Below, in pieces: positions 36,777 through 46,789 of a DNA stretch of 64,000 bases (within the stretch, counting starts at the first letter, position 1; the number at the start of each line of letters is the position of its first letter). Made by a program: the position numbers and the translations under genes. Origin of the DNA: Vibrio sp. Isolate34. GTDB lineage: Bacteria > Pseudomonadota > Gammaproteobacteria > Enterobacterales > Vibrionaceae. The notes below the pieces were generated by a model. That model was given only the letters and a program-made list of their open reading frames with translations, ran no database searches and had not been told where the DNA came from. The stretch spans positions 124,409 through 188,408 of the forward strand of contig NZ_JAKEUO010000007.1 of the NCBI RefSeq assembly GCF_022397915.1, written 5' to 3'.

Positions 36777-38249
36777 TCAAACCTTGGCTTTAAGCTTAGG
36801 CCAAAGCAGATCAAGATTTAAGTGCTCTTCGATAGCATCAGCAATTCGATTAATACCCAACTCTTTAAGTTGTTCATGGTCAATCGCGGTTACATCACTA
36901 GCTCCTGCCCATTCGCAGATCAGTGATAACGCCTCACTGTTATCAAACACGCCATGCAGATAACTACCAAAAATTAAGTTATCTTGATTTATCGCGCCAT
37001 CAAGGCAGCCTGATTCTAACTGAACCGGTAAAGCCGTTTCATTGACTTCAGTCCTACCTACGTGAATTTCGTAACCTTTTACTTGTGCTGTTTTTCCATC
37101 TAGCGTCATGGTACCACGCACGTTAGTGAGGGTTTTCTGCTGCGTTAAAGTCGTTTCAGTATCAAGATACCCTAACCCTTCACTACTGCCAGGTTCGCCC
37201 TCGACACCATCCGGATCGTGAATGATGTTTCCTAGCATTTGGTAACCGCCACAAATACCCATCACTTTGCCACCTAAACGTAAGTGACGTTGAATGTCTT
37301 TATCCCAACCTTGCGCTTTTAGGTAATCCAAATCGGCTCTAACTGATTTTGTACCCGGTAGGATGATCAAATCCGCATTGTTAACACGCTCGCCTTTGCC
37401 CACATAACGTAAATCAATCGAAGGATTAAGCCTTAGCGCATCAAAGTCTGTGTGATTGCTGATTCTGGTTAGCACCGGAACCACGACCTTAAGCTTAGCT
37501 TCTCCATCAGACTCTTGAGCAGACGTAATGGCATCTTCCGCTTCTAAGTTAAAACCATGCAGGTACGGCAGTACACCAATCACAGGTTTGCCAGTTTTCT
37601 CTTCTAACCAATCTAGACCCGATTGAAGCAGCGCGATATCGCCTCTAAACCGGTTAATTACAAAACCTTTTACGCGAGCTTGTTCAGATTCAGATAACAG
37701 AGCCAACGTGCCGTAGAGGTGCGCAAACACGCCGCCACGGTCGATATCCGCCACGATAATCACTGGGATGTCCGCTTTCTCAGCAAACCCCATGTTAGCG
37801 ATGTCATTGTCACGTAGGTTGATTTCAGCTGGGCTGCCCGCACCTTCAATCATGACACTTTCATATTCTGCAGAAAGTCGGTCGAATGAATCGATCACCG
37901 TATTCATCGCGACTTTTTTATAATCGTGGTATCCCGTCGCTTCCATATTACTAATAGCTCGGCCTTGAAGGATGACTTGAGCGCCCGTGTCTGAGTTTGG
38001 TTTCAACAATACGGGGTTCATGTGAACGGAAGGTTCGATATTACAAGCTTGTGCCTGAACCGCTTGCGCGCGACCAATTTCGCCACCATCTTTTGTCACT
38101 GCACTGTTTAAAGCCATGTTTTGTGGCTTAAACGGTGCCACTTTAATGCCTTTTCTGGCTAATACACGGCATAAACCTGCCACCAAAACACTTTTTCCGG
38201 CATCTGACGTTGTCCCTTGAACCATAAGGGCGCTTAATGGTGCTCGCAT
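36777..38249 (-). CDS. cobQ: Cobyric acid synthase
   Basis: 490-residue glutamine-dependent amidase that amidates four side chains of adenosylcobyrinic a,c-diamide in B12 synthesis (CobQ/CbiP). The N-terminal ATP-binding motif is [12 protein letters not shown], followed by [14 protein letters not shown] and [12 protein letters not shown]. The C-terminal glutaminase part has [13 protein letters not shown] with the nucleophile cysteine, and SYLHGVFDN with the catalytic histidine. No other cobalamin gene is near and no B12-box was seen upstream. It lies immediately before modABC on the same strand and might be read into it. Confidence 0.95.
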   Translation of the reverse strand: MRAPLSALMVQGTTSDAGKSVLVAGLCRVLARKGIKVAPFKPQNMALNSAVTKDGGEIGRAQAVQAQACNIEPSVHMNPVLLKPNSDTGAQVILQGRAISNMEATGYHDYKKVAMNTVIDSFDRLSAEYESVMIEGAGSPAEINLRDNDIANMGFAEKADIPVIIVADIDRGGVFAHLYGTLALLSESEQARVKGFVINRFRGDIALLQSGLDWLEEKTGKPVIGVLPYLHGFNLEAEDAITSAQESDGEAKLKVVVPVLTRISNHTDFDALRLNPSIDLRYVGKGERVNNADLIILPGTKSVRADLDYLKAQGWDKDIQRHLRLGGKVMGICGGYQMLGNIIHDPDGVEGEPGSSEGLGYLDTETTLTQQKTLTNVRGTMTLDGKTAQVKGYEIHVGRTEVNETALPVQLESGCLDGAINQDNLIFGSYLHGVFDNSEALSLICEWAGASDVTAIDHEQLKELGINRIADAIEEHLNLDLLWPKLKAKV

Positions 38250-38533
38250 CTGTACTTCAATCCTTAATATTCTAATTTCTTAATATTCAATTTTTAGCTG
38301 TGGGCAATATTTCTCTGCCTCCATCTTAACGTCATTGCCGAGTAGATGCTCAATAAAATGAATGGAAAATGAATACCTTACTCACTCTGGATTCAAACCT
38401 AGTGTTGTTTAATAGCTCCATCGAAACAAAGCTTACAAACAAAATAAGCGTATCAACGAAAAACTTACTAACGAAAAGAAATGTTTCAAATTCAGAACAA
38501 CATTTCTAACAAAAACACACTAAGGGATTCATC

Positions 38534-38929
38534 ATGAAAAAAACTGTATTAGCTATCGCAACCACTATTATTCTTGCTCCTACTTTCGCAATGGCTGGTG
38601 ACCACCATAACAACACAAACAGTAACAGCAACAAACACGAGAGCCCTATTGCTTACACTGGACCAATTGAAACCGTATCTGTTGCAACACTGCTTGCAGA
38701 CACAAGCATGTTCTCAGAGCAGGACGCAATTGTAGACGGTAAGATTGTTCGTCAGCTTAAGAATGACACGTTTATCTTCTCTGACGGCCAGAGCGAAATT
38801 CAAATTGAGCTGGATGACGACATCCACCTAACACAACCGCTAACGGCAGATACTAAAGTTCGTATCTTCGGTGAGTACGAAGGTGGTAAAACACCAGAGA
38901 TCGAAGTTGACCACATTCAAGTGTTGTAA
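38534..38929 (+). CDS. Periplasmic OB-fold (BOF/YgiW) stress protein
   Basis: 131 residues with a signal peptide (PTFAMA-GD), then a short Asn/His-rich stretch and a BOF domain (about 42-131: PIETVSVATLLADTSMF, DAIVDGKIVRQLKNDTFIFSDG, VRIFGEYEGGKTPEIEVDHIQVL). YgiW/YdeI relatives are linked to stress tolerance and bind small ligands. Single gene with its own ribosome site (AAGGGA) and terminator. Confidence 0.88.
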   Translation: MKKTVLAIATTIILAPTFAMAGDHHNNTNSNSNKHESPIAYTGPIETVSVATLLADTSMFSEQDAIVDGKIVRQLKNDTFIFSDGQSEIQIELDDDIHLTQPLTADTKVRIFGEYEGGKTPEIEVDHIQVL

Positions 38930-38978
38930 GTTTCAAAACTCAAAGCTCTCGCTTTAAATAACGCGTTCCAATAAATTG

Positions 38979-39001
38979 GCCTGCATATTGCAGGCTTTTT
39001 T
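38979..39001 (+). terminator. Terminator after the BOF protein gene
   Basis: GCCTGCA-tat-TGCAGGC followed by six T. Confidence 0.88.
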
Positions 39002-39039
39002 GTATATACTGCCGAAAATACAATTTATATGGAGTCACC

Positions 39040-39564
39040 ATGCTAGGTCGCACAAACAAGACTGTCCTTTTGGGGTTAGCTGCACTGTGTTCATTCTCTG
39101 CGTCTGCAAACAACTTTAACTACAACACATTCGAGCTACGCATGGGTACAAGCCCGAGTACTTTCGGTGGTGAAGTGACGACAATGTTCACCCAGAACTC
39201 TCACTTCGTTGCACGTATCGATTCTGAGTTTGAGAGCGATTGGGATGCGGCTGTCGGTATGGGATTTAACGGTCCAATTAATCAATTTGCTGACGTTACT
39301 GGTCAAATGCTGTTACACAACATTGAACGTAACGATGACAACCACATTAAAACTGAAATCAACATCGGTTTAAGAGCTTGGTTAATGGCGAATGTTGAAA
39401 TTAACGCACGTCTTGGTCAGCTGATCGATAACGACGATACGCGTTCAATTGTTGGTGTTGGTGCACGTTTCCACTCTACGGATCAACTTTCTGTTGGCCT
39501 AGATATGCGAAACAACGGTACTTACGGTCACCAAATCCTAATGTCAGCTCGCTTCGGTTTTTAA
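39040..39564 (+). CDS. Small outer-membrane-like beta-barrel protein
   Basis: 174 residues with a signal peptide (LCSFSASA-NN). The mature part is predicted as about eight beta-strands with a terminal aromatic residue (SARFGF), typical of small outer membrane barrels. GGAG lies 7 nt before the ATG. I recognise no named family. It is a single gene between two terminators. Confidence 0.65.
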   Translation: MLGRTNKTVLLGLAALCSFSASANNFNYNTFELRMGTSPSTFGGEVTTMFTQNSHFVARIDSEFESDWDAAVGMGFNGPINQFADVTGQMLLHNIERNDDNHIKTEINIGLRAWLMANVEINARLGQLIDNDDTRSIVGVGARFHSTDQLSVGLDMRNNGTYGHQILMSARFGF

Positions 39565-39610
39565 GCTAGGCTTCGTCACTAAGTAATAAGTAACTGGACG
39601 AATTAAGCAG

Positions 39611-39649
39611 AAAATGCCCCGAACAAGTTAATGTTTGGGGCATTTTTTT
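39611..39649 (+). terminator. Terminator after the small barrel gene
   Basis: AAAATGCCCC and GGGGCATTTT form a strong stem, with a further inner AACA/TGTT pairing, then seven T. Confidence 0.88.
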
Positions 39650-39699
39650 GTTCATTTCGCTGGCTTTTAGTAGTTAAAAACCTAGGCTAGCAACTTACT

Positions 39700-41307
39700 C
39701 TATATATTAACCATCAACATCTTTTTCTGGTGATCGAGGTACTCTTCATAAGTACCTTGGAAGCTCACTAGCTGTTGGTCTTTCACATCAATGATGTGTG
39801 TTGCCAATGAAGATACAAACTCACGGTCATGGCTCACGAAGATAAGCGTGCCAGTGTAAACCTTAAGTGCATCGTTTAGGGCTTGGATTGCTTCCATGTC
39901 CATGTGGTTGGTTGGTTCGTCCATCACAAGCACGTTGATGTCTTGCATCATTAGCTTGCCGAATAACAGGCGGTTCTTCTCACCACCAGAACAGTTACGA
40001 GCTTTCTTGTTCGCATCGTCAGCCGTAAACAGTAGACGACCAAGAATACCACGTACCATTAGGTCATCGTGCTTCGCTGTACGCCATTGTGAGATCCAAT
40101 CGAAGATGCTCAGGTCATTATCAAAGTCCTTAGTGCTATCTTGTGGGCAGTAACCTACAGAAGCATTTTCAGACCATTTAACGATACCTTCGTTCTGCTC
40201 TAGCTCTTGAACTAGACAACGTAGTAGCGTGGTTTTACCCACACCGTTCTCACCGATAACCGCAAGGCGTGTACCCGCTTCAAGCAATAAATTACCACCA
40301 GCAAACAGTGTTTCGCCATCGAAGCCGTGACCCAGTTCTTGAAGTTCAAGCGCTTGACGGTGCAGTTTCTTGCCTTCACCGAAATCAATTGATGGGCTCA
40401 TACGGCTCGATGACTTCACTTCATCAAGCGTGATTTTGTCCATTTTCTTAGCACGTGAACTTGCTTGCTTCGCTTTCGATGCGTTAGCACCAAAACGGTT
40501 TACGAAGTCTTGAAGCTCGCTGATTTCAGCCGCTTTCTTAGCATTGCTTGCTAAAAGTTGTTCGCGAATCAAACCAGATGCTTCTAGGAAGTACTCGTAG
40601 TTACCTGGGTAAATACGTAGCTCACCGTAGTCGATGTCCGCCATGTGCGTACATACAGAGTTCAGGAAGTGTCTATCGTGCGAGATGATGATCATTGTAC
40701 ATTTACGCTGGTTTAGCTCTTCAGCCAGCCAGTTGATTGTGTGAATGTCCAAGTTGTTGGTTGGTTCATCAAGTAGCAAGATATCTGGGTTTGCAAACAG
40801 CGCTTGTGCCAATAGCACACGCAGTTTCCAACCCGGAGCAACTTGCTGCATCAGACCGAAGTGGAACTCTTCTTCGATACCCGCTTGAATCAGGATGTCA
40901 CCCGCACGGCTTTCCGCTGTGTAGCCGTCCATTTCTGCGAATTCACTTTCAAGCTCAGCGACTTTCATACCATCGTCTTCGCTCATTTCAGGCAAAGAGT
41001 AAATACGGTCACGTTCTTGTTTGACTTCCCACAGCTTTCTGTCGCCCATGATTACAACGTCGATAACACTGTATTGTTCAAATGCGAACTGATCTTGGCT
41101 CAAAACACCCAGTTTTTCTCCTGGAGTGATAGACACGTTGCCCGAACTTGGCGTTAGTGCGCCACTTAGGATTTTCATGAACGTTGATTTGCCGCAACCA
41201 TTAGCGCCGATCAAACCATAGCGGTTGCCGTTACCAAATTTAGCAGAGATGTTTTCAAACAGCGGCTCTGCGCCAAATTGCATTGTGATGTTCGCGGTAG
41301 ATATCAA
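39700..41307 (-). CDS. ybiT: ABC-F ATPase YbiT
   Basis: 535-residue soluble protein with two ABC domains and no membrane part. Walker A motifs are GANGCGKST and GENGVGKTT; the second signature is [15 protein letters not shown]; Walker B sites are [12 protein letters not shown] and [12 protein letters not shown]. The linker between the domains (about 240-315) is the ABC-F P-site-interaction motif region. It closely matches E. coli YbiT (starting [19 protein letters not shown]). ABC-F proteins act on ribosomes, resolving stalled or non-productive states; YbiT's exact substrate is not settled. It is monocistronic. Confidence 0.93.
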   Translation of the reverse strand: MISTANITMQFGAEPLFENISAKFGNGNRYGLIGANGCGKSTFMKILSGALTPSSGNVSITPGEKLGVLSQDQFAFEQYSVIDVVIMGDRKLWEVKQERDRIYSLPEMSEDDGMKVAELESEFAEMDGYTAESRAGDILIQAGIEEEFHFGLMQQVAPGWKLRVLLAQALFANPDILLLDEPTNNLDIHTINWLAEELNQRKCTMIIISHDRHFLNSVCTHMADIDYGELRIYPGNYEYFLEASGLIREQLLASNAKKAAEISELQDFVNRFGANASKAKQASSRAKKMDKITLDEVKSSSRMSPSIDFGEGKKLHRQALELQELGHGFDGETLFAGGNLLLEAGTRLAVIGENGVGKTTLLRCLVQELEQNEGIVKWSENASVGYCPQDSTKDFDNDLSIFDWISQWRTAKHDDLMVRGILGRLLFTADDANKKARNCSGGEKNRLLFGKLMMQDINVLVMDEPTNHMDMEAIQALNDALKVYTGTLIFVSHDREFVSSLATHIIDVKDQQLVSFQGTYEEYLDHQKKMLMVNI

Positions 41308-41510
41308 AGAACTAATTCCTAAGCGTGTACTGACAGATAATTATTAGGCAGAGAGACGTGCCTAAATAAGAAGTACGAAAGTATGGATTAAACATAAAAC
41401 GAAGCGCGGATTATATAGAGATCAGGATCACATTGTCGAGGTTAAACAGTGAACGGATAGCGAACAATGCACAATTAAATTCATTTCGTCGGTTATTACG
41501 CCATAAATAG

Positions 41511-41542
41511 AAAAATCCCCGCTCATTCCATTAGCAGGGATT
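41511..41542 (-). terminator. Terminator after the RimB-like gene
   Basis: On the minus strand AATCCC ... GGGATT around a 17-nt loop, followed by TTTTCTATTT. It lies about 55 bp past the stop of the gene at 41595. Confidence 0.65.
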
Positions 41543-41594
41543 CGATATATCAAAACAGAAACGTCAGATTGAGTCAGAACTCATAGACTTAAAT

Positions 41595-42281
41595 CTATTT
41601 GGTGATTTTCTTCTGAACGTATTTTTTGCTCACGTCTACAACCGCAACATCTCTAAAGAAGCTTCTACCCAACAGAAGTGGGAAAGAAAGATGCGTTCGG
41701 TCAGCTAGCGTGAATTCAGTTTTGTCTTTTAGATCGCCAATTTGAATCGAAGCAACAACCACAGCGCGTCGTTGTGTACCTTCAGCACTTGATTGCTTGA
41801 TCTTAACCCAACGCTCTACCGGTAAGCTGATCTCTTCAGTTGTGATGCCGTCGTGTTCAATCTTGAACTTAACCCAGTCTTTGCCGTCACGTTCAAAATC
41901 AACAATATCAACCGCACTGATTGAAGAGGTCGTTGCACCTGTATCGACACGTGCTTTAAACGCTTCTTTTAAACCAGGAACAAACACCCACTCTTCTTCA
42001 CCGAGAATCAGTTTGCCGTCACTTGTTTTTCTAACCTTCTCTACTGGTTTTTCAACAGGTGCAGGTTTCACTTCTGGTTCAGTTGGTTTTACTTCTTCAG
42101 GTTTCTCAGTAGGTTCCGTTACTTTCTCGCCTTCTGTTGCGTCAGTTTTTGAAGAGTCATCCACAACAGGTTGTTCGATTTGAGGCTTTTGCTCTGGTTC
42201 GACAGGAACTTGAGTCGTCGTCGAACAAGCAAACAAGCCACCACTTAACATTAGGGTAATAATCGCTTTCCAATTATACAT
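41595..42281 (-). CDS. Lipoprotein with retropepsin-like RimB/Zn-protease-family domain
   Basis: 228 residues. Lipobox GGLFACS (Cys about 19), then a Pro/Glu/Lys-rich spacer (about 25-80), then the domain annotated as ATP-dependent zinc protease (RimB/PF05618, about 90-225) with the aspartic-protease-like motif ARVDTGATTSSI and a closing LLGRSFFRDVAVVDVS. The DTGA motif suggests an aspartic protease rather than a zinc enzyme. The lipoprotein form points to action in the periplasm. It follows the aminotransferase gene by 11 bp, so the two are probably cotranscribed. Confidence 0.82.
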   Translation of the reverse strand: MYNWKAIITLMLSGGLFACSTTTQVPVEPEQKPQIEQPVVDDSSKTDATEGEKVTEPTEKPEEVKPTEPEVKPAPVEKPVEKVRKTSDGKLILGEEEWVFVPGLKEAFKARVDTGATTSSISAVDIVDFERDGKDWVKFKIEHDGITTEEISLPVERWVKIKQSSAEGTQRRAVVVASIQIGDLKDKTEFTLADRTHLSFPLLLGRSFFRDVAVVDVSKKYVQKKITK

Positions 42282-42292
42282 TCAGTCACCTT

Positions 42293-43477
42293 CTATTTTG
42301 ATACGTTGGCTATCGCTTTTGCTACATAAGGAATATGGGATTCAGAAAGACCTGCAATATTGATGCGTCCATCACCAACACCGTAGATGCCATATTCTTC
42401 ACGTAATTGATTCATTTGAGTTTCTTTAAAGCCTAGTACAGTAAACATACCTTTATGGCTTTCAATGAAATCAAATTGTGACGTGTTATAAGTATTTCGC
42501 AATTCATCACATAAACTTTGGCGCAGATTTAACAGACGTTGCTGCATTTCACTCAATTCTTGCTTCCAAATCGTTGTTAACTCTTGATTCTGAAGAATTG
42601 TTTTCACCAAAGCCGCACCGTGATCTGGTGGCATAGTGTAAGTTGAACGCGCAAGTGTCAGCAGTTTACCTTTGGCATTGCCAACGTGTTCGCTGTTCTT
42701 ACCAATAACGATTGCTGCACCTGTTCTTTCACGGTACAAACCGAAGTTCTTTGAGCAAGAGGTAGTAATTAACATCTCTTCCACGTTGTTCGCCATATGT
42801 TGAAGACCTTTCGCGTCTTCTTCTAGGCCGTCACCAAAGCCTTGGTAAGCAATATCAACGAACGGTAAGAAACCATTCTTTTGCGATAACTTAGTGATTT
42901 CCTGCCACGCTTCAAAGTCGATGTCGGCACCCGTTGGGTTATGACAGCAACCGTGCAGTAGTACCACGTCTGATGGACCCGCTTTTGAAAGGTCATCCAA
43001 CATTTTTGCAGTATCAACTTGCTTCGTTTCAGGACTGAAGTAATTGTAGTAGCGAACTTTTAAGCCTGCCGCTTCCATCACCGGTTTGTGGTTAACGTAG
43101 CTTGGGTTTGAAATCCAAACTGTGGTATCGGGTTGAGAAACTTTCATTAAGTCACCCAACATACGAAGTGCACCACTTGCACCCGGTGTTTGAATCGCTG
43201 CAACGCGATCCATTGCAGAAGTCCCTTTAAGCAGCAGATCAACCATGCTCTGGTTGAACTCTTCACAGCCTGCTAGGCCAACGTAAGCTTTGGTTTTCTG
43301 AGTCTCAACAACGATATCTTGAGCCTTAGACACGGCCTTCATGATCGGTGTTTCGCCTTGGTCGTTTTTGTAAACGCCAATGCCTAAATCGACTTTATCA
43401 GTACGAGTATCGCCGCGGTAAGCAACAGAAAGAGATAGAATTGGATCTAAAGTTGGTTTTGGTAGATGTGAAAACAT
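42293..43477 (-). CDS. Aspartate/aromatic amino acid aminotransferase
   Basis: 394-residue class I pyridoxal-phosphate enzyme of the AspC/TyrB group. Motifs: DKVDLGIGVYKND, LHGCCHNPTGAD for cofactor contact, the lysine in TTSCSKNFGLYRERTG that binds the cofactor, and GRINIAGLS near the C-terminus with the substrate-binding region. The frame is open 16 codons further upstream, but the family-typical start MFSHLPKPTLDPILSLS is used. AspC and TyrB activities cannot be told apart from sequence alone. It is followed closely by the RimB-like lipoprotein gene. Confidence 0.92.
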   Translation of the reverse strand: MFSHLPKPTLDPILSLSVAYRGDTRTDKVDLGIGVYKNDQGETPIMKAVSKAQDIVVETQKTKAYVGLAGCEEFNQSMVDLLLKGTSAMDRVAAIQTPGASGALRMLGDLMKVSQPDTTVWISNPSYVNHKPVMEAAGLKVRYYNYFSPETKQVDTAKMLDDLSKAGPSDVVLLHGCCHNPTGADIDFEAWQEITKLSQKNGFLPFVDIAYQGFGDGLEEDAKGLQHMANNVEEMLITTSCSKNFGLYRERTGAAIVIGKNSEHVGNAKGKLLTLARSTYTMPPDHGAALVKTILQNQELTTIWKQELSEMQQRLLNLRQSLCDELRNTYNTSQFDFIESHKGMFTVLGFKETQMNQLREEYGIYGVGDGRINIAGLSESHIPYVAKAIANVSK

Positions 43478-43673
43478 GAAAGTCACAACCCTTTGAAATT
43501 CAAGTAATGGCCTCCAAGTTATCATTTTATTTACAATTTAAGAAACAGAAATTCATCAAAGTTTTGATTTTTAGGAGATAACTCTAGTCGAGACCGGTGC
43601 AATCTAATATTCCCTATTCCATATAGTTCAATATTCAATCAATTTACAAATTTAGAACGTCATAAAATAAAAC

Positions 43674-43697
43674 AGCCTCAGCAGAGAAGCTGAGGCT
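43674..43697 (-). terminator. Terminator of nrdDG
   Basis: AGCCTCAGC and GCTGAGGCT form a perfect 9-bp stem with a 6-nt loop, then on the minus strand GTTTTATTTTA. It lies 46 bp past the nrdG stop. Confidence 0.88.
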
Positions 43698-43742
43698 ACT
43701 AATTTGCGCCAATGTAGTATGACGTTAACTAACGAAAGTCCA

Positions 43743-44210
43743 CTAGAGCCGGAACCGATGAATAATTTGGTTTGAACTGCCACGCCAATCTAACATCGGA
43801 TCCGCTTTATCTTGTTCGAAACGACCATCAATCAAAGTATCAACATATTCAAGCACTTGCTTCTGATTTTCGTCGAGTTCGTCGAGTTCGTAACCCGTCC
43901 ACATCCAGATGTCTTTGCCTTCACATTCTGCTTTTACACGCTGAACAAGCTTAAGCACTTCAGACACGTTTGCAGGATGCAAAGGATCACCACCAGAAAG
44001 CGACAAGCCACGACGCTTAATTCGCGGATCATTCAGATCAGCAATAATGTGGTCTTGAAGTTCTTGAGTGAACAAATGCCCAGAATCCAACCTTTGCGTC
44101 GATTGGTTATAACACCCACGGCACTGGTGTACACAACCTGACACAAACAAGGTGCAACGTGTGCCTGGGCCGTTTACAACGTCGATTGGGTGGTATTGAT
44201 GATAATTCAT
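43743..44210 (-). CDS. nrdG: Anaerobic ribonucleotide reductase activating protein
   Basis: 155-residue radical-SAM enzyme that installs the glycyl radical on NrdD. The iron-sulphur cluster motif CxxxCxxC is C26, C30, C33 (SGCVHQCRGC). LSGGDPLHP supplies the SAM-binding glycines. Length matches E. coli NrdG. It follows nrdD on the same strand with a 155-bp gap, and a terminator follows. Confidence 0.96.
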   Translation of the reverse strand: MNYHQYHPIDVVNGPGTRCTLFVSGCVHQCRGCYNQSTQRLDSGHLFTQELQDHIIADLNDPRIKRRGLSLSGGDPLHPANVSEVLKLVQRVKAECEGKDIWMWTGYELDELDENQKQVLEYVDTLIDGRFEQDKADPMLDWRGSSNQIIHRFRL

Positions 44211-44365
44211 AAGGCAGTATTGAAAACTCGTTATTGCTTAATAGTTTGAAGTGAAGTGCTGTCACAGCTGAAGCGAAAGAATTGGTATCGACATAGCATC
44301 GATACCAATCTTATTTCTTGAAACGTAGCTCTTCTAAGTAAGCTAGCTAATGATCTTAGAGCTTA

Positions 44366-46489
44366 CTAAAGATGCTTCACGCGGCGTTTAACTTCTTCTT
44401 GCTTACCGAAGTTAAATGGTCGTGCATCTGGGCTACCAAGGTAACCACAAACACGACGTGTTACCGATACTTTGGTTGAGTCATGGTTGCCACACTTAGG
44501 ACACGTAAAGCCCTTGCTTGTACAATCAAATTCACCGTTGTAACCACACTCGTAGCACTCATCAATTGGCGTGTTGGTGCCGTAGTAAGGAACGCGCGTA
44601 TAGCTGTAATCCCATACGTTTTCTAATGCTTCGATGTTCTTCTGCATGTTCGGGAACTCACCGTAACAGATGAAACCGCCGCTAGAAATTTCAGGATAAG
44701 GCATCTCGAAATCGATCTTGTCGTATGGGTTCACTTTCTTCTGCACATCTAAGTGGAAGCTGTTGGTGTAATAACCACGGTCTGTTACGCCATCAATCAC
44801 ACCAAACTCTTTGGTATCGATGCTGCAGAAGCGGCTACATAGGTTTTCACTTGGTGTGCCGTATAGGCTGAATGCGTAACCTGTCTCTTTCGTCCAAGAT
44901 TCCACTTCACGTTTCATGTACTCCACCAGCTCAAGCGCTTTAGCACGCATTTCGCCATCGTCGTAAAGGTGAACGTCTGTGCCGTAAAGGGCAGTCATCG
45001 CTTCGTGAATACCAATGTAACCAAGAGAAACAGAAGCACGGCCGTTCTTGAAGATATCGGCAATAGAGTCGTCGGCTTTCAAACGAACGCCACACGCACC
45101 TTCCATATATAGGATTGGAGCAACACGTGCTTTCACGTTTTCTAGACGAGAGATACGAGTTTCTAGAGCACGACGAGCCAACTTCAGTTTTTCATCAAGC
45201 AGTTCGTAGAACTTAGCCATATCTTGCTTCGCGTTAATCGCAATACGTGGCAAGTTCAAGCTAACTACACCTAAGTTGTTACGGCCTTCATGAATCAACT
45301 CACCATTTTCTTCGTATGTATTCAAGAAGCTACGACAGCCCATAGGCGTTTTGAATGACCCTGTCACTTCTACTACTTTGTCATAGTTAAGAATGTCTGG
45401 GTACATACGCTTAGACGCACACTCAAGCGCTAGTTGCTTGATGTCGTAGTTTGGATCTTGCTTCTGGTGGTTCAAACCATCTTTGATTGCAAAAACCAGT
45501 TTAGGGAACACGGCTGTTTTACGGTTTTTACCCAAACCTGCAATGCGGTTTTTCAGAATAGACTGCTGGATAAGTTTCGAACCCCAGCTTTCGCCTAGAC
45601 CAAAACCAAACGTTACGAATGGAGTTTGACCGTTAGCTGTGTGCAGCGTGTTTACTTCGTACTCTAGAGATTGGAACGCGTCGTAGCACTCTTTCTCTGT
45701 ACGAGAGATAGCAAAAGCTTCTGGGCTATGAATATCCCACTCTTTCGCTAACGATAAATGCTTCTCGTAACTCGCCATTACGTAAGGTTCTAAGACCTCA
45801 TCGATACGGTTAATCGTAGTACCGCCGTAAATGTGGCTCGCTACTTGCGCGATGATCTGCGCGGTTACCGCTGTTGCCGTAGAAATAGACTTAGGCGTGT
45901 CGATTTCCGCGTTACCCATCTTGAAGCCATGCGTTAACATGCCTTTCAGATCGATAAGCATACAGTTAAACATTGGGAAGAACGGTGCGTAGTCTAGGTC
46001 GTGGTAGTGAATATCACCACACTCGTGAGCTTGTACGATGTCACGCGGCAAAATATGGGTTTTCGCATAGTGTTTAGCCACGATACCCGCCAGCAGGTCA
46101 CGCTGAGTTGGGATAACTTTGCCATCTTTATTGGCATTCTCATTGATCAGATCAACATTGCTTTCTTCGATCAAACCTTCGATTTCACGCGTTAAAGCGC
46201 TTTGCTTTTCACGTGCAATGTCGCGGTCATGACGATATTCAATGTAGGCACGAGCCAGAGACTTATATGGTCCCTGCATTAGCTCGTTCTCGACCATAGT
46301 TTGAATTTCAGAGATATGAACTTCATCGTAGTCTTCGAGCTTCAACTCAACTGCTAATGCCACATTCAGTGCATAAATAGCAATTTCCTGATCGGCTTTG
46401 TCTGATGCTGCTTCCACTGCAGCTTGGATGCGATCTCTACTGAATGGAGCTCTTGAGCCATCACGCTTGATTACGATTGATTTCACCAC
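44366..46489 (-). CDS. nrdD: Anaerobic ribonucleoside-triphosphate reductase
   Basis: 707-residue class III ribonucleotide reductase that reduces NTPs to dNTPs without oxygen. The N-terminal ATP-cone is at about 1-95 (VIKRDGSRAPFSRDRI). The catalytic barrel follows. Near the C-terminus there is a zinc site with two CxxC pairs (CYECG, CPKCG), and the glycyl radical motif RVCGYLG has its Gly at about 682. Two NrdR-type boxes 31 bp apart lie upstream of the start, fitting repression by NrdR when deoxynucleotides are plentiful. Confidence 0.97.
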   Translation of the reverse strand: MVKSIVIKRDGSRAPFSRDRIQAAVEAASDKADQEIAIYALNVALAVELKLEDYDEVHISEIQTMVENELMQGPYKSLARAYIEYRHDRDIAREKQSALTREIEGLIEESNVDLINENANKDGKVIPTQRDLLAGIVAKHYAKTHILPRDIVQAHECGDIHYHDLDYAPFFPMFNCMLIDLKGMLTHGFKMGNAEIDTPKSISTATAVTAQIIAQVASHIYGGTTINRIDEVLEPYVMASYEKHLSLAKEWDIHSPEAFAISRTEKECYDAFQSLEYEVNTLHTANGQTPFVTFGFGLGESWGSKLIQQSILKNRIAGLGKNRKTAVFPKLVFAIKDGLNHQKQDPNYDIKQLALECASKRMYPDILNYDKVVEVTGSFKTPMGCRSFLNTYEENGELIHEGRNNLGVVSLNLPRIAINAKQDMAKFYELLDEKLKLARRALETRISRLENVKARVAPILYMEGACGVRLKADDSIADIFKNGRASVSLGYIGIHEAMTALYGTDVHLYDDGEMRAKALELVEYMKREVESWTKETGYAFSLYGTPSENLCSRFCSIDTKEFGVIDGVTDRGYYTNSFHLDVQKKVNPYDKIDFEMPYPEISSGGFICYGEFPNMQKNIEALENVWDYSYTRVPYYGTNTPIDECYECGYNGEFDCTSKGFTCPKCGNHDSTKVSVTRRVCGYLGSPDARPFNFGKQEEVKRRVKHL

Positions 46490-46530
46490 TTCTCCTTACT
46501 CTTGAGGTATTCACAGACTTATCCACAAAC

Positions 46531-46577
46531 ACACTATATAGAGCGATTTGTTGTTTAACTAACACTAGATATTGTGG
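46531..46577 (-). promoter_or_regulatory. Paired NrdR boxes upstream of nrdD
   Basis: Two sites resemble the 16-bp NrdR consensus ACACWATATATWGTGT: ACACTATATAGAGCGA at 46531 (13 of 16) and ACACTAGATATTGTGG at 46562 (14 of 16). Their starts are 31 bp apart, three helical turns, the usual NrdR spacing. They lie 42-88 bp before the nrdD start. Confidence 0.75.
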
Positions 46578-46789
46578 CGTATTTAACGAGAACCACCAAC
46601 TTTGAGTATTGATTTGGATCAATAAAAAGAGAACGCTGACTAAGATCAATTCAATATTATTACGCTAGTTCTCAAGTCGAAAAGAAACAATGTAACAATA
46701 AAAAAACTGCTAAAAAGAGTTGAATTTTTGGTAAGTGTTGTAGGATAACGGCTCATCAATATTGGAAGACAAAATTAGGGATATTTGGC

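Noticed and set aside
38250..38533. Cobalamin riboswitch before cobyric acid synthase
   Set aside because: No B12-box core or matching fold was found on the coding strand.
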